47,215 nt of DNA, from contig CAYPQM010000028.1 of NCBI GenBank assembly GCA_964412845.1, forward strand, positions 1 to 47,215, read 5' to 3'. Position numbers and translations under genes: made by a program. The DNA is from JAWWPY01 sp964412845 (GTDB lineage Bacteria; Actinomycetota; Actinomycetes; Streptosporangiales; Streptosporangiaceae). Below, piece after piece: positions 15,888-23,037 of the stretch; the stretch's first letter is position 1, and each line of letters starts with the position of its first letter. Below the pieces are notes generated by a model, which was not told where the DNA came from, made no database searches, and saw only the letters and a list, made by a program, of their open reading frames with translations.

Positions 15888-17228
15888 ATGGGTGCTGAAG
15901 CAGCTCTTAAGCCAGGCCGCCTGCCCGTGTCACCGGGCGGCGAAGTGCACACCGAGATCTCGGTGAAAAACAACGGACCAGTGGTGGACTCGTTCGCGCT
16001 GAGCGTGCTCGGGGACGCCGCGCCCTGGGCGGTCTGCGAACCGGACGCTATCTCATTGTTCCCCGGGCAAGACGGTACCGCGCGGATCCTGCTCCGGCCG
16101 CCGGTCGATTCTGATCTGCCGTACGGGCCGGTCCCGTTCGCGGTCCGCATCGCCTCCAGCGAGGACCCGCCGGGCTCCGTGGTGGAAGAGGGTGTCCTGG
16201 AGATCACTCCGGTGGCGCTGGTCAGCGCGGACATGTCACCGCGGACCGGCCGGGCCCGCGGCATGCGGGCGAGCAGGCACCGGGTGGCCGTGGACAACCA
16301 CGGCAACGCCCCCGCCTTCATTGAGTTCGTCGGCGGTGATGACGCCGACACGGTAGACGTGCAGGTCAGGCCGGCCGAGCTGGAGGTGCCGCCCGGGTCC
16401 GCCGCGTTCGCCGAGGTCCGGGTGCGCGCCCGGCGCAGGTTCTGGCGCGGGCCCAGCGTGACGCACAGGTTCCAGGTGCTCGCCCAGCCGCTCGGCGACG
16501 CCCCCGTCCGCAGCGACGGAACCCTGCTGCAGGAAGCGGTGCTACCCAGCTGGCTGCCCAAGGCCGTCGCGCTGGCCGCGGCCGCCGCCGTCACCGCGGT
16601 CGCGCTGTGGTTCGGCGTGCTCCGGCCGGCCGTCCGGGACGCCGCGACCAGCGCGGGGACCACCGCGGCGCAGCGGACGGTGAACCAGGCGCTGCAGCAA
16701 AGTGTCCCGGGCGGGGCCCCGGCGCAGGCCGGGGCGGCCGGGGCCAGTTCCGGCGCCGCCGCGGCCCCGGGCAGCAGCCCGTCCGCTACCGCGTCGCCCG
16801 GCGCGGTCAAGGCCGGACCAGGCAGCACCGCATCCCCGTCGCCGTCAGCAGGCACTGGCGGGGGGTCAGCCACGCCGGGAGCTGCCCGTCCCGCGGCGGC
16901 CGGCAGGCCCGCCCCGGTGCCATTCGCCCAGACACTCGACGCCGCAAATCCGGGCGTCACCGCGCCCGCCAAGCACGCGCTGGCCCTCACCGATGTGGTG
17001 ATGCAGAACCCGGCAGGCGACCAGGGGACGCTCACCCTGAGCCGGGGCGGCCAGGTCCTCTTCTCCGAGCAGCTAGCCGATTTCCGTGACTACGACCTGC
17101 ACTTCATTACCGCGATCATGGTCCCGGCCGGCCAGCGTTTCAGCTTGTCCGTCAGCTGCACCAACCCAGGGAGTAAAGCGTGCACCCCGGTCGTACTTAT
17201 CAGCGGCATGAACGACACCACCTCCTGA
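15888..17228 (+). CDS. COG1470-like single-pass membrane protein, CIS-associated
   Basis: 446 residues from ATG 15888, divergent from the CIS operon. The N-terminal half holds two Ig-like beta-sandwich repeats (about 12-107 and 108-205; PVSPGGEVHTEISVKNNGPV and VDNHGNAPAFIEFVGG show the NPCBM/COG1470-type pattern). A TM helix follows (about 224-245), then a Pro/Ser/Ala-rich linker (about 275-345) and a C-terminal beta domain with two Cys (424 and 432) that could form a disulfide. Predicted N-in, C-out. From memory, COG1470-type genes accompany Streptomyces CIS clusters. It may tie the particle to the envelope, but no activity is shown by the sequence. Confidence 0.8.
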   Translation: MGAEAALKPGRLPVSPGGEVHTEISVKNNGPVVDSFALSVLGDAAPWAVCEPDAISLFPGQDGTARILLRPPVDSDLPYGPVPFAVRIASSEDPPGSVVEEGVLEITPVALVSADMSPRTGRARGMRASRHRVAVDNHGNAPAFIEFVGGDDADTVDVQVRPAELEVPPGSAAFAEVRVRARRRFWRGPSVTHRFQVLAQPLGDAPVRSDGTLLQEAVLPSWLPKAVALAAAAAVTAVALWFGVLRPAVRDAATSAGTTAAQRTVNQALQQSVPGGAPAQAGAAGASSGAAAAPGSSPSATASPGAVKAGPGSTASPSPSAGTGGGSATPGAARPAAAGRPAPVPFAQTLDAANPGVTAPAKHALALTDVVMQNPAGDQGTLTLSRGGQVLFSEQLADFRDYDLHFITAIMVPAGQRFSLSVSCTNPGSKACTPVVLISGMNDTTS

Positions 17229-18487
17229 GACGCGCGAAGCTGGCCGCGGCGACCGCGGCCAGCGCCGTCGTGCTGGCCGGCGGCACGCTGCTGGCCGGCG
17301 CGCCCGCCGCCCGGGCGGACAGCATCACCGTCACGCCCACGGCTCCGCTGCTGTACACGTTCACCCAGTTCAGCGTCAGCGGAACGGTCACCGAGCCGAT
17401 CGGCAGCGACAACGACGGCTTCGTCGACGTGGCCTTCAACGGAGGCTTCGTGGGCAGCACGGCCGAGGATCTGGATACCGGCGCTTTCAGCGGCACCTTC
17501 AGCGTCCCGCAGCCCGGCGACGAGAGCGGTGGCGTCCCGGGCTGCGGTGCGAACACGGTGACGGTGACGACCGAGACGGACGGGGGCACCAGCATCCCGG
17601 TCGGCTCGGTGACGATCACCGCCCGCTGCGCGGGCATCACGGTGAACCCCGGCGTGGTCGGCAATCAGCAGCTGCCCGCCACCTTTCACGTCACGCCGCA
17701 GAACTTCCCGCTGCCCGGCGGCTTCACGCTCTCGGTCGACGGCACGCCGCAGAACTTCAGCACGGCGACCGACGGCGGCCTGGATATCACCGCGTCGCCC
17801 TCCTGCGGCACACACCAGGTCGTGCTCAGCCAGACGTTCAACGAGCAGGTGATCTCCGCGGCCGCGCAGATCACCGTCAAATGCCCGCAGATCACGCTGA
17901 CTCCGGCCGCGATCCCGCTGGCCAGCCAGCCCGCCGTGGTGCTGGTGACCGGCAGCCAGTTCCACGCCAGCCAGCCGGTCACCATCTCGGTCGACGGCAC
18001 GGCGGCCGGCTCAGGCGTGACAGATGCGGGCGGGAACTTCAGCCTGCCAGTCACCGCGCGCGGCCTCGACTGCTCAGCCCACCAGGTCACGGCCAGCGAG
18101 CAGCCCAGTACCGGCGGGCCGGCCTTCCTGTTCAGCGCCACCGCGACGCTGCAGGTAACCGGGTGCACGAAAACACTGCGCATCGATCCGTCGGTGCTCC
18201 AGCCCGGCGAACTGACGCACGTCACCGGAACGGGTTTCGCGCCCGGCGTCCCGGTCACCCTGACCTGGCAGCTTCCCGGCGGCGGGCCGACCCTGCTCGG
18301 CACGAAGACCGTCACCGCAGGCAGCGACGGCGGCGTCGGCGCTTTCTTCCTGGTGCTGCCGCACGATCTGCTCGGCGCCAGGCAGCTGGTGGCCACCCAG
18401 GGCGCCGCGAAGCTCAGCGCCGACGCGATCGTGGATGGCGGGCCGATGCAGCCGGCCGCCGGTGGCCGGCTCGTCTACCGCCGGTAG
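17180..18487 (+). CDS. Secreted protein with Ig/IPT-like repeats
   Basis: 435 residues. GTG 17180 is the only start that gives a full signal peptide (LLRRAKLAAATAASAVVLAG and onward, likely cut after APAARA, about residue 47); it overlaps the preceding gene by 49 bp, implying coupling. The mature part is made of about four Ig/IPT-type beta repeats of about 90 residues, each with a Cys near its end (CAGITVNPG, CPQITLTPA, CTKTLRIDPS) and the phrase VTGTGFAPGVPVTLTW. No LPXTG or TM anchor is seen at the C-terminus. A surface or matrix protein that acts beside the CIS-associated membrane protein is plausible; its function is unknown. Confidence 0.75.
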   Translation: MHPGRTYQRHERHHLLRRAKLAAATAASAVVLAGGTLLAGAPAARADSITVTPTAPLLYTFTQFSVSGTVTEPIGSDNDGFVDVAFNGGFVGSTAEDLDTGAFSGTFSVPQPGDESGGVPGCGANTVTVTTETDGGTSIPVGSVTITARCAGITVNPGVVGNQQLPATFHVTPQNFPLPGGFTLSVDGTPQNFSTATDGGLDITASPSCGTHQVVLSQTFNEQVISAAAQITVKCPQITLTPAAIPLASQPAVVLVTGSQFHASQPVTISVDGTAAGSGVTDAGGNFSLPVTARGLDCSAHQVTASEQPSTGGPAFLFSATATLQVTGCTKTLRIDPSVLQPGELTHVTGTGFAPGVPVTLTWQLPGGGPTLLGTKTVTAGSDGGVGAFFLVLPHDLLGARQLVATQGAAKLSADAIVDGGPMQPAAGGRLVYRR

Positions 18488-18529
18488 CGGCTATCGCCCG
18501 CCGGCGGCAGCGGATCGCTGGCCCAGCCG

Positions 18530-18569
18530 CCGGTGGCGCGCCGCCTACCGCCGGCCGGGCCGCCACCGG
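18530..18569. terminator. Possible bidirectional terminator between convergent genes
   Basis: A 9-bp inverted repeat (CCGGTGGCG 18530-18538 and CGCCACCGG 18561-18569) with a 22-nt GC-rich loop lies in the 91-bp space between the converging secreted-protein and regulator genes. There is no T-run. Position supports a terminator more than the structure does. Confidence 0.35.
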
Positions 18570-18578
18570 GAGATCGGT

Positions 18579-19199
18579 TCAGATCCAACCGTTCCGCACG
18601 GCATAGGCGACAGCCTGTGTCCGATTACGGGCGTTGAGCCGGAGCGTCAGATCCTGGACCACGCTCTTGATCGTGCGCTCCGAGTAGGCCAGGCGGGTCG
18701 CCACCTCGCGGGTGGACAGCCCGTCCGCGATCAGCTGGAGGACATCGCGCTCGCGGCCGGTGAGCCCGGCGAAGGACAGGCCACGGGGCGTGAGCAGGTT
18801 ACGGCTCAGCTGGCCGACATGGTCGAGGAGGTGACGGACCAGCTCCGGCGGCAGGTCGCCGTGCCCGGCAGCGGCCATCTGAATGGCCCGGACCAGACGC
18901 TCCGCGGTGGCGTCGACGCGGTTTAAAACGCCGCAGACGCCCGATTCCACCAGGCAGACCAGCGCGCTCGGATCGACCCGGCCAATGATCAGCACTATCG
19001 GCAGGCCGCTCTCCGCGTGCAGTGCCTTCAGCCAGCGGACGGCATCCTCGTCCGTGCTGTCCAGGATGGCGAGCGCCACGGCGGGCCGCACGCCCGCGTC
19101 GGCGATGACGACCTCGGGCCGGTACCTCAGTTGGGCGAGCACGCCGATTTCCGAGATGGGATCAAGCGTATGCACCCTGATCGGGACTGGCTCGTTCAT
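18579..19199 (-). CDS. Orphan LuxR/NarL-type regulator with atypical receiver
   Basis: 206 residues from ATG 19199 (MNEPVPIRVHTLDPISE). Residues about 5-120 have a receiver-like alpha/beta pattern (PEVVIADAGVRPAVALAILD; LPIVLIIGRVDPSALVCLVE then SGVCGVLNRVDATAERLVRA), but the N-terminal acidic pair and the Lys of a standard phospho-acceptor site are not evident. The C-terminal 65 residues are a classic LuxR HTH (LTGRERDVLQLIADGLSTRE; SERTIKSVVQDLTLRLNARN). No histidine kinase lies nearby. It converges on the CIS-associated genes and may control the CIS locus, which is inference from position. Confidence 0.85.
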   Translation of the reverse strand: MNEPVPIRVHTLDPISEIGVLAQLRYRPEVVIADAGVRPAVALAILDSTDEDAVRWLKALHAESGLPIVLIIGRVDPSALVCLVESGVCGVLNRVDATAERLVRAIQMAAAGHGDLPPELVRHLLDHVGQLSRNLLTPRGLSFAGLTGRERDVLQLIADGLSTREVATRLAYSERTIKSVVQDLTLRLNARNRTQAVAYAVRNGWI

Positions 19200-19322
19200 G
19201 CGTCCCCCAGGCACTGCTTCGGTGACCCTGCCGGGCCGTCGGACGGGCGTCGCCTGCATCGCGGATTCCTATCGGGCCGCCGTGACTTCAGCGGCGTTCA
19301 CCGCCACTAACAAAAGAAACGC

Positions 19323-19344
19323 TGAACCGGTCCAGTCTGGTTCA
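19323..19344. promoter_or_regulatory. TGAACC/GGTTCA inverted repeat upstream of the LuxR-type gene
   Basis: TGAACC (19323-19328) and GGTTCA (19339-19344) are separated by 10 bp, so the arms are about one and a half helical turns centre to centre. It lies about 125 bp upstream of the regulator's ATG at 19199. It could be an operator; short arms keep confidence low. Confidence 0.3.
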
Positions 19345-19460
19345 ACACTGTGCCGGCAAAGGATTCGCGAGCCCGGTCCGGGCGCTCCGCCGCGGGCTAC
19401 CGGGACTGGCCGCCAATTCCGTGTAGCCAGCTGAACAGCATGAAATTAAAGCGTCACGTT

Positions 19461-19718
19461 TCATGCGTCCGGCCCGGCCTGCCTGGTCAGCACATGACTG
19501 GCCGCGATCAGTTCCAGCAGATCGGTGAGCTTGCGGGGGTCGCGGCCGGTGAGCTCGGTGATCCGCGCCAGCCGGCAGCGGAGCGAGCAGGGGTGCGGCG
19601 ATAGCGCACCGGCCGTGGCGGCAACGCTGAGGTTCACGGCCACGAACTCGTCCAGTGTCGCGCGGATGGCCGGCTGACTGGTGAGCTGGCGCTGGACACG
19701 CCAGGTCAATGCTGTCAA
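19461..19718 (-). pseudogene. PucR/CdaR-type HTH remnant
   Basis: 85 residues from a TTG at 19718. Residues 18-75 (RATLDEFVAVNLSVAATAGA, then HPCSLRCRLARITELTGRDP and RKLTDLLELIAAS) match the C-terminal HTH of PucR/CdaR regulators, where the usual consensus is SVAATA..L..HP.T.RYRL.R..ELTG.D. These regulators normally carry 300 or more residues of sensor and GGDEF-like sequence ahead of the HTH; none is visible upstream in any frame. It is therefore probably the 3' remnant of a deleted gene. A stand-alone HTH protein is the alternative. Confidence 0.6.
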
Positions 19719-19954
19719 CTCTTCGGTTAGTTAGGTAGGCTCCGGGGATGGTGGGAGATGCCCAGGCGGCGCAGCGCCGGTTGCCGGCGGCGCGGCGGCC
19801 GACCTGCTGGCCCTGATCCTGGCGTTCGCCGCCATGTGGACCCCCGCCACGCCGCCGTTCGCCGGGCTGGCCACGACGCACACGGTGGCGCACCGGTGCC
19901 GGGTGGTCACCGACGCGGCCGTCGCGGTGCTGGCGAGATAGCGCAGGCAGCCGA
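19719..19954. other. Spacer with a short degenerate coding-like stretch
   Basis: Between the PucR remnant and the JetD-like gene. On the plus strand one frame ending in TAG at 19941 reads like protein (ADLLALILAFAAMW, TPPFAGLATTHTVAHR) but has no adequate start; the first in-frame ATG (19834) would leave 35 residues. I do not recognise it. It may be the end of another decayed gene. Confidence 0.4.
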
Positions 19955-20899
19955 GTGACCATCGCGCACGACAGCATCGACCGGTTCCGCCGGCCCGAGT
20001 ACCGGCGGCTGCTGGCGGCGGCCCGGCGGTCGCTGGAAAGCACCGGCGGCGACCTCGGGCGCAGCGTGGCCGTCGCCAGTCCCAGCGAGGCGGAGCGCCG
20101 GGTGATCATCAGCGTCACCGGGCACTACCGGCTCCCGGTGGCAGGCCGGGTGACCGTGCGCCTGGCCGATCTCGACGAGGCGGTTCGCACGGCCACCGGA
20201 CTCACCCTGCGCGCCCTGCTGGCCCAGCTCGGCGGCCCGCTGGAGACCGGCCCGGCCAGCAGCCCGGCCGGCGATACGGCCGCACGGCGGGCGATCCGGT
20301 CCGGGCCGGGCCGCCGCCCGTTCTGGGCGGACGCCGGTGATGCGGTGCTCGATGACCTGGCCAGCAGGGTGCTGGTGCTCAACCTGCCCGCGGAGGGAGC
20401 AGGCCTCGGCGAGTGGCTCACCGGCGCGGCCCGGTTCGGCACCCCCAGCTATGTCACCCTGCAGCAACTCGTGGCCCATCCGCTGCGCATCCGGCCCAGG
20501 ATCGTGTTCGCCTGCCAAAACCGGGCTGTGCTCCGCCGGGCCGCAGCCGGCCTGGCGGCGGCCAGCGCGCCGTTGCTGTGCGCCGAGGGCCAGCCGTCGG
20601 CCGCGTTCGGCCGGCTCGCGGAGGCCATCGCCGAGGGCGGCGGCGAACTGCGCTATCACGGCGACTTCGACTGGCCGCCGGTGGCCGTCGCGGCCACCCT
20701 GATCGACGGTTACCGGGCCCGGCCATGGCGGATGACCGCCGCCGACTACCTGGCCGGGGCGGCCGCCGCGGAGCTGCCGCTGACCGGCGAGCCAGGGCCG
20801 ACGCCCTGGGACCCAGGACTCGCCGCGGCCATGCGGCAGACCGGTCTCGCCGTGCCCGAGGAAAGCGTCACCGATCAGCTGATCGCCGACCTGGGCTGA
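19955..20899 (+). CDS. TIGR02679/JetD-like protein (DUF3323-DUF2399), short and orphan
   Basis: 314 residues (GTG 19955). The N-terminus (RFRRPEYRRLLAAARRSLES) and C-terminal half (RIVFACQNRAVLRRAAAGLA; APLLCAEGQPSAAFGRLAEA; LRYHGDFDWPPVAVAATLID; RPWRMTAADYLAGA) follow the TIGR02679 pattern, whose DUF2399 part is Toprim-like. TIGR02679 proteins are the JetD component of Wadjet (TIGR02677-TIGR02680) plasmid-defence loci. Here no JetA, JetB or JetC gene is present, and the centre of the protein appears about 80-100 residues shorter than I expect for the family. The E/D-bearing HGDFDWP motif is intact. Either a relic of a lost defence island or a reduced stand-alone nuclease. Confidence 0.7.
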   Translation: MTIAHDSIDRFRRPEYRRLLAAARRSLESTGGDLGRSVAVASPSEAERRVIISVTGHYRLPVAGRVTVRLADLDEAVRTATGLTLRALLAQLGGPLETGPASSPAGDTAARRAIRSGPGRRPFWADAGDAVLDDLASRVLVLNLPAEGAGLGEWLTGAARFGTPSYVTLQQLVAHPLRIRPRIVFACQNRAVLRRAAAGLAAASAPLLCAEGQPSAAFGRLAEAIAEGGGELRYHGDFDWPPVAVAATLIDGYRARPWRMTAADYLAGAAAAELPLTGEPGPTPWDPGLAAAMRQTGLAVPEESVTDQLIADLG

Positions 20900-20949
20900 C
20901 TCGCCCCGTTGCCGCCCGCGCCCCCGGGCCAGCGTGGTGGGATGGCGCA

Positions 20950-22395
20950 ATGGACCCGTCCGGGCGACGTCAGCGGCCCCGCCGCCGGGTGATGGCCGCA
21001 GCGGCGGCCGGACTCGGCCTGGCGCTGGCCGCCTGCGGCAGCAGCGCTCACCCGGCCGTTCCGAACCCCGCCCCCGCGGCGGCCAGCGCTGCCCCGCCAC
21101 CCGGCGCGGGGTCATCCCCCGGAGCAGCCTCGGCGCCGCCGGCGGCCGGGGCCACCACCCGGGTGCCCCTGACCGTCCCCGCGGGCAACGGCGGCGGGTC
21201 TTTCGCCACCCGGCGGACGCTGCGGGTCCCGGCAGGCTGGACGGCTGAGGTGTGGGCCCGGCTGCCCAGCGCCCGGATGGAGGCGTGGACACCTGGCGGC
21301 GACCTGCTGGTCAGCGTGCCCGACACCGGTCGTGTCATCGAACTGGTGCCCGGGGCCCATCGGGCGGCGCCGCCGGTCCAGCGCACCCTGCTTTCCGGGC
21401 TCACCCAGCCACAGGGGCTGGCCTTCGCGAGGGTGCACGGCCGCGAGGTGCTCTACGTGGCGGAGTCGGACCAGATCGACCGGTACCCGTGGGCCGGAGC
21501 GCGGGTGGCCGGGGCCCGCACCGTCATCGCGCGCCACCTGCCCGACCTCGACCCGGCCGGCGACGACGTGCACCGCCCGAAGGACGTGGCGGTGGGGCCG
21601 GGCGGCACCGTGTACTTCAACGTGGGCAGTTCCTCCAACGCCGATCCCCGCGACCGGCGCTTCCATCCGCAGCGGGCGACCATCATGTCGGTCCAGCCCA
21701 GCGGCAGCCGGCTGCGGGTGGTCGCCCGCGGCATCCGCAACGGCGAAGGCCTGAGCATCGCCCCCGATAGGACCCTCTGGTCAGCGATCAACGAACGAGA
21801 CAACATCACGTTTCCTTTCCACCGCCCCTACGGCGGACACTCCGACGCGTTCGGCAGGCAGATCGTGTCGTATGTCAACGACCACCCGCCCGACGAGGTG
21901 GTGGCGGTCACCCAGGGCCGCGACGTCGGCTGGCCGTACTGCAACCCTGATCAGGACGTGAACGTCCCAGCCGGATCGATGGCCGATGTCCCGCTGGTGG
22001 CCGACGCGATCACCAACCCCGGCGCCGTGGCGCTGGACTGCGCGTCGCTGCCCCGGGTGAACGTCGGCCTGCCCGCGCACAGCGCGCCGCTCGGCTTCCA
22101 CTTCCTGGAGGGCAGCGCGCTGCCGGCGCCCTGGTCGCAGGGGGCCGTGCTCGCCGTGCACGGGTCGTGGGACCGCCAGCCGCCCCGGGCGCCCGCGGTC
22201 CTGTGGCTGGCCTGGAACCAGACGGCCCGCACGCTGGAGCCGTCGGTGACCCTCATCGGCGGATTCCAGGACGCCAACGGCAGCCGGTGGGGGCGTCCCG
22301 CCGATGCGGTGGCCGGGCCCGATGGCGCCCTGTATGTGAGCGACGACACCGCTGGCGCTATCTACCGGCTGGTGCCGTCGGCGGCCTCAGGCTGA
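20950..22395 (+). CDS. Lipoprotein, sorbosone/glucose dehydrogenase-like beta-propeller
   Basis: 481 residues from ATG 20950. A twin-arginine-like basic N-terminus (RRQRPRRRV) precedes a hydrophobic helix and a lipobox (LALAAC), so it should be anchored outside the membrane. After a Pro/Ala-rich tether, the domain (GLTQPQGLAFARVHGREVLY; HRPKDVAVGPGGTVYFNVGS; GLSIAPDRTLWSAINERDNI; WGRPADAVAGPDGALYVSDD) is the six-blade propeller of PQQ-dependent sugar dehydrogenases/L-sorbosone dehydrogenases. It likely oxidises a sugar outside the cell, and its place before the exopolysaccharide genes is suggestive. The quinone requirement is not provable from sequence. Confidence 0.85.
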   Translation: MDPSGRRQRPRRRVMAAAAAGLGLALAACGSSAHPAVPNPAPAAASAAPPPGAGSSPGAASAPPAAGATTRVPLTVPAGNGGGSFATRRTLRVPAGWTAEVWARLPSARMEAWTPGGDLLVSVPDTGRVIELVPGAHRAAPPVQRTLLSGLTQPQGLAFARVHGREVLYVAESDQIDRYPWAGARVAGARTVIARHLPDLDPAGDDVHRPKDVAVGPGGTVYFNVGSSSNADPRDRRFHPQRATIMSVQPSGSRLRVVARGIRNGEGLSIAPDRTLWSAINERDNITFPFHRPYGGHSDAFGRQIVSYVNDHPPDEVVAVTQGRDVGWPYCNPDQDVNVPAGSMADVPLVADAITNPGAVALDCASLPRVNVGLPAHSAPLGFHFLEGSALPAPWSQGAVLAVHGSWDRQPPRAPAVLWLAWNQTARTLEPSVTLIGGFQDANGSRWGRPADAVAGPDGALYVSDDTAGAIYRLVPSAASG

Positions 22396-22746
22396 CTGTC
22401 GCGGTCCCCCGAGCCGGGGCACTTCAGTCCGGATAACGGCCGCAACGACTACGCCCAGCGGATATCAATGGGCTCACCTAATGTTTGCATGTAAGGCATT
22501 TGTCACAATGCAAACGTTCGCGGCCGTTTCCCATTATGCGGCTGCGCGGCCCCGGGGTTAGCGCATCCCATTGACGCCTCTGGATTGCGGCGATGCCTCG
22601 GTTAACACAAGCCACTCCCCTCAGCAACTCGCATTTCGGCACATATGTGATGGGCGGGCCGCACCGGATTCTGTCCTAGGAGCGCCGTAATCATTACTGG
22701 GGCTTGACGTGGGCTCGCAGCCTGATAAAAGGTAAGGCGTGGGGGG
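22396..22746. promoter_or_regulatory. 351-bp regulatory region before the exopolysaccharide operon
   Basis: Noncoding and clearly less GC-rich than its surroundings. It holds an 8-bp-arm inverted repeat (22483-22515), the perfect 10-bp palindrome CACATATGTG (22640-22649), and TTGACG (22704-22709) followed by a TGATAAAA stretch at 22723-22730, whose spacing (about 14-16 bp) is short for a sigma-70-type promoter. No tRNA or known riboswitch was recognised. It probably contains the promoter and operators for 22747-29581. Confidence 0.5.
22483..22515. promoter_or_regulatory. GTTTGCAT/ATGCAAAC inverted repeat
   Basis: Perfect 8-bp arms (22483-22490 and 22508-22515) separated by 17 bp. Arms centre 25 bp apart, about two and a half turns. 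Located about 230-265 bp before the first gene of the exopolysaccharide operon. Operator-like; no known regulator motif was matched. Confidence 0.4.
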
Positions 22747-23037
22747 GTGGAGCCCGCTGATCTTGCCTCCGAATTGATGGTTACCTTTTTGGAGCCTTTT
22801 GACGGGCTGGGGGAACAAGTGTATTACTCTGCCGGTTTGGCGAGCCTCACCGCCTTTGCCGCCGCGGCCGGACTGCCGCATTCCAGTGACCTGTGGCTTG
22901 CCGCTCGAATCATGCTGGACTCCGCGGGCGGTTTATTCGGCCTCTACCTCGCGGTCATGATCGGGCTGTTGCTGATCGGGCGGGGCATGCGTTTCCGCCG
23001 CCGGCTCGCCGCCCGCGCCTCGAGGCCATCCGCGTGA
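22747..23037 (+). CDS. Small membrane protein preceding the GT2 synthase
   Basis: 96 residues from GTG 22747 (an in-frame ATG at 22777 is an alternative). The N-terminal half is amphipathic (FLEPFDGLGEQVYYSAGLAS) and the C-terminal half has one strong TM helix (GGLFGLYLAVMIGLLLIGRG) followed by a basic tail, so the C-terminus is inside. Its stop overlaps the synthase GTG (GTGA, 23034-23037), so the two are translated together. It may be an accessory subunit of the synthase. No family recognised. Confidence 0.7.
   Translation: MEPADLASELMVTFLEPFDGLGEQVYYSAGLASLTAFAAAAGLPHSSDLWLAARIMLDSAGGLFGLYLAVMIGLLLIGRGMRFRRRLAARASRPSA

Noticed and set aside
15575..17035. Minus-strand open frame of 486 codons opposite the COG1470-like gene
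   Set aside because: It overlaps the cap gene and the COG1470-like gene, both better supported by family similarity and start sites.
19758..19958. 66-codon plus-strand frame before the JetD-like gene
   Set aside because: Arg/Gly-rich composition and no similarity; a different frame of the same stretch looks more protein-like, and neither is a convincing gene.
22701..22730. Sigma-70-type promoter TTGACG followed by TGATAAAA
   Set aside because: Spacing of 14-16 bp is too short for a confident call, so it is only mentioned within the intergenic entry.
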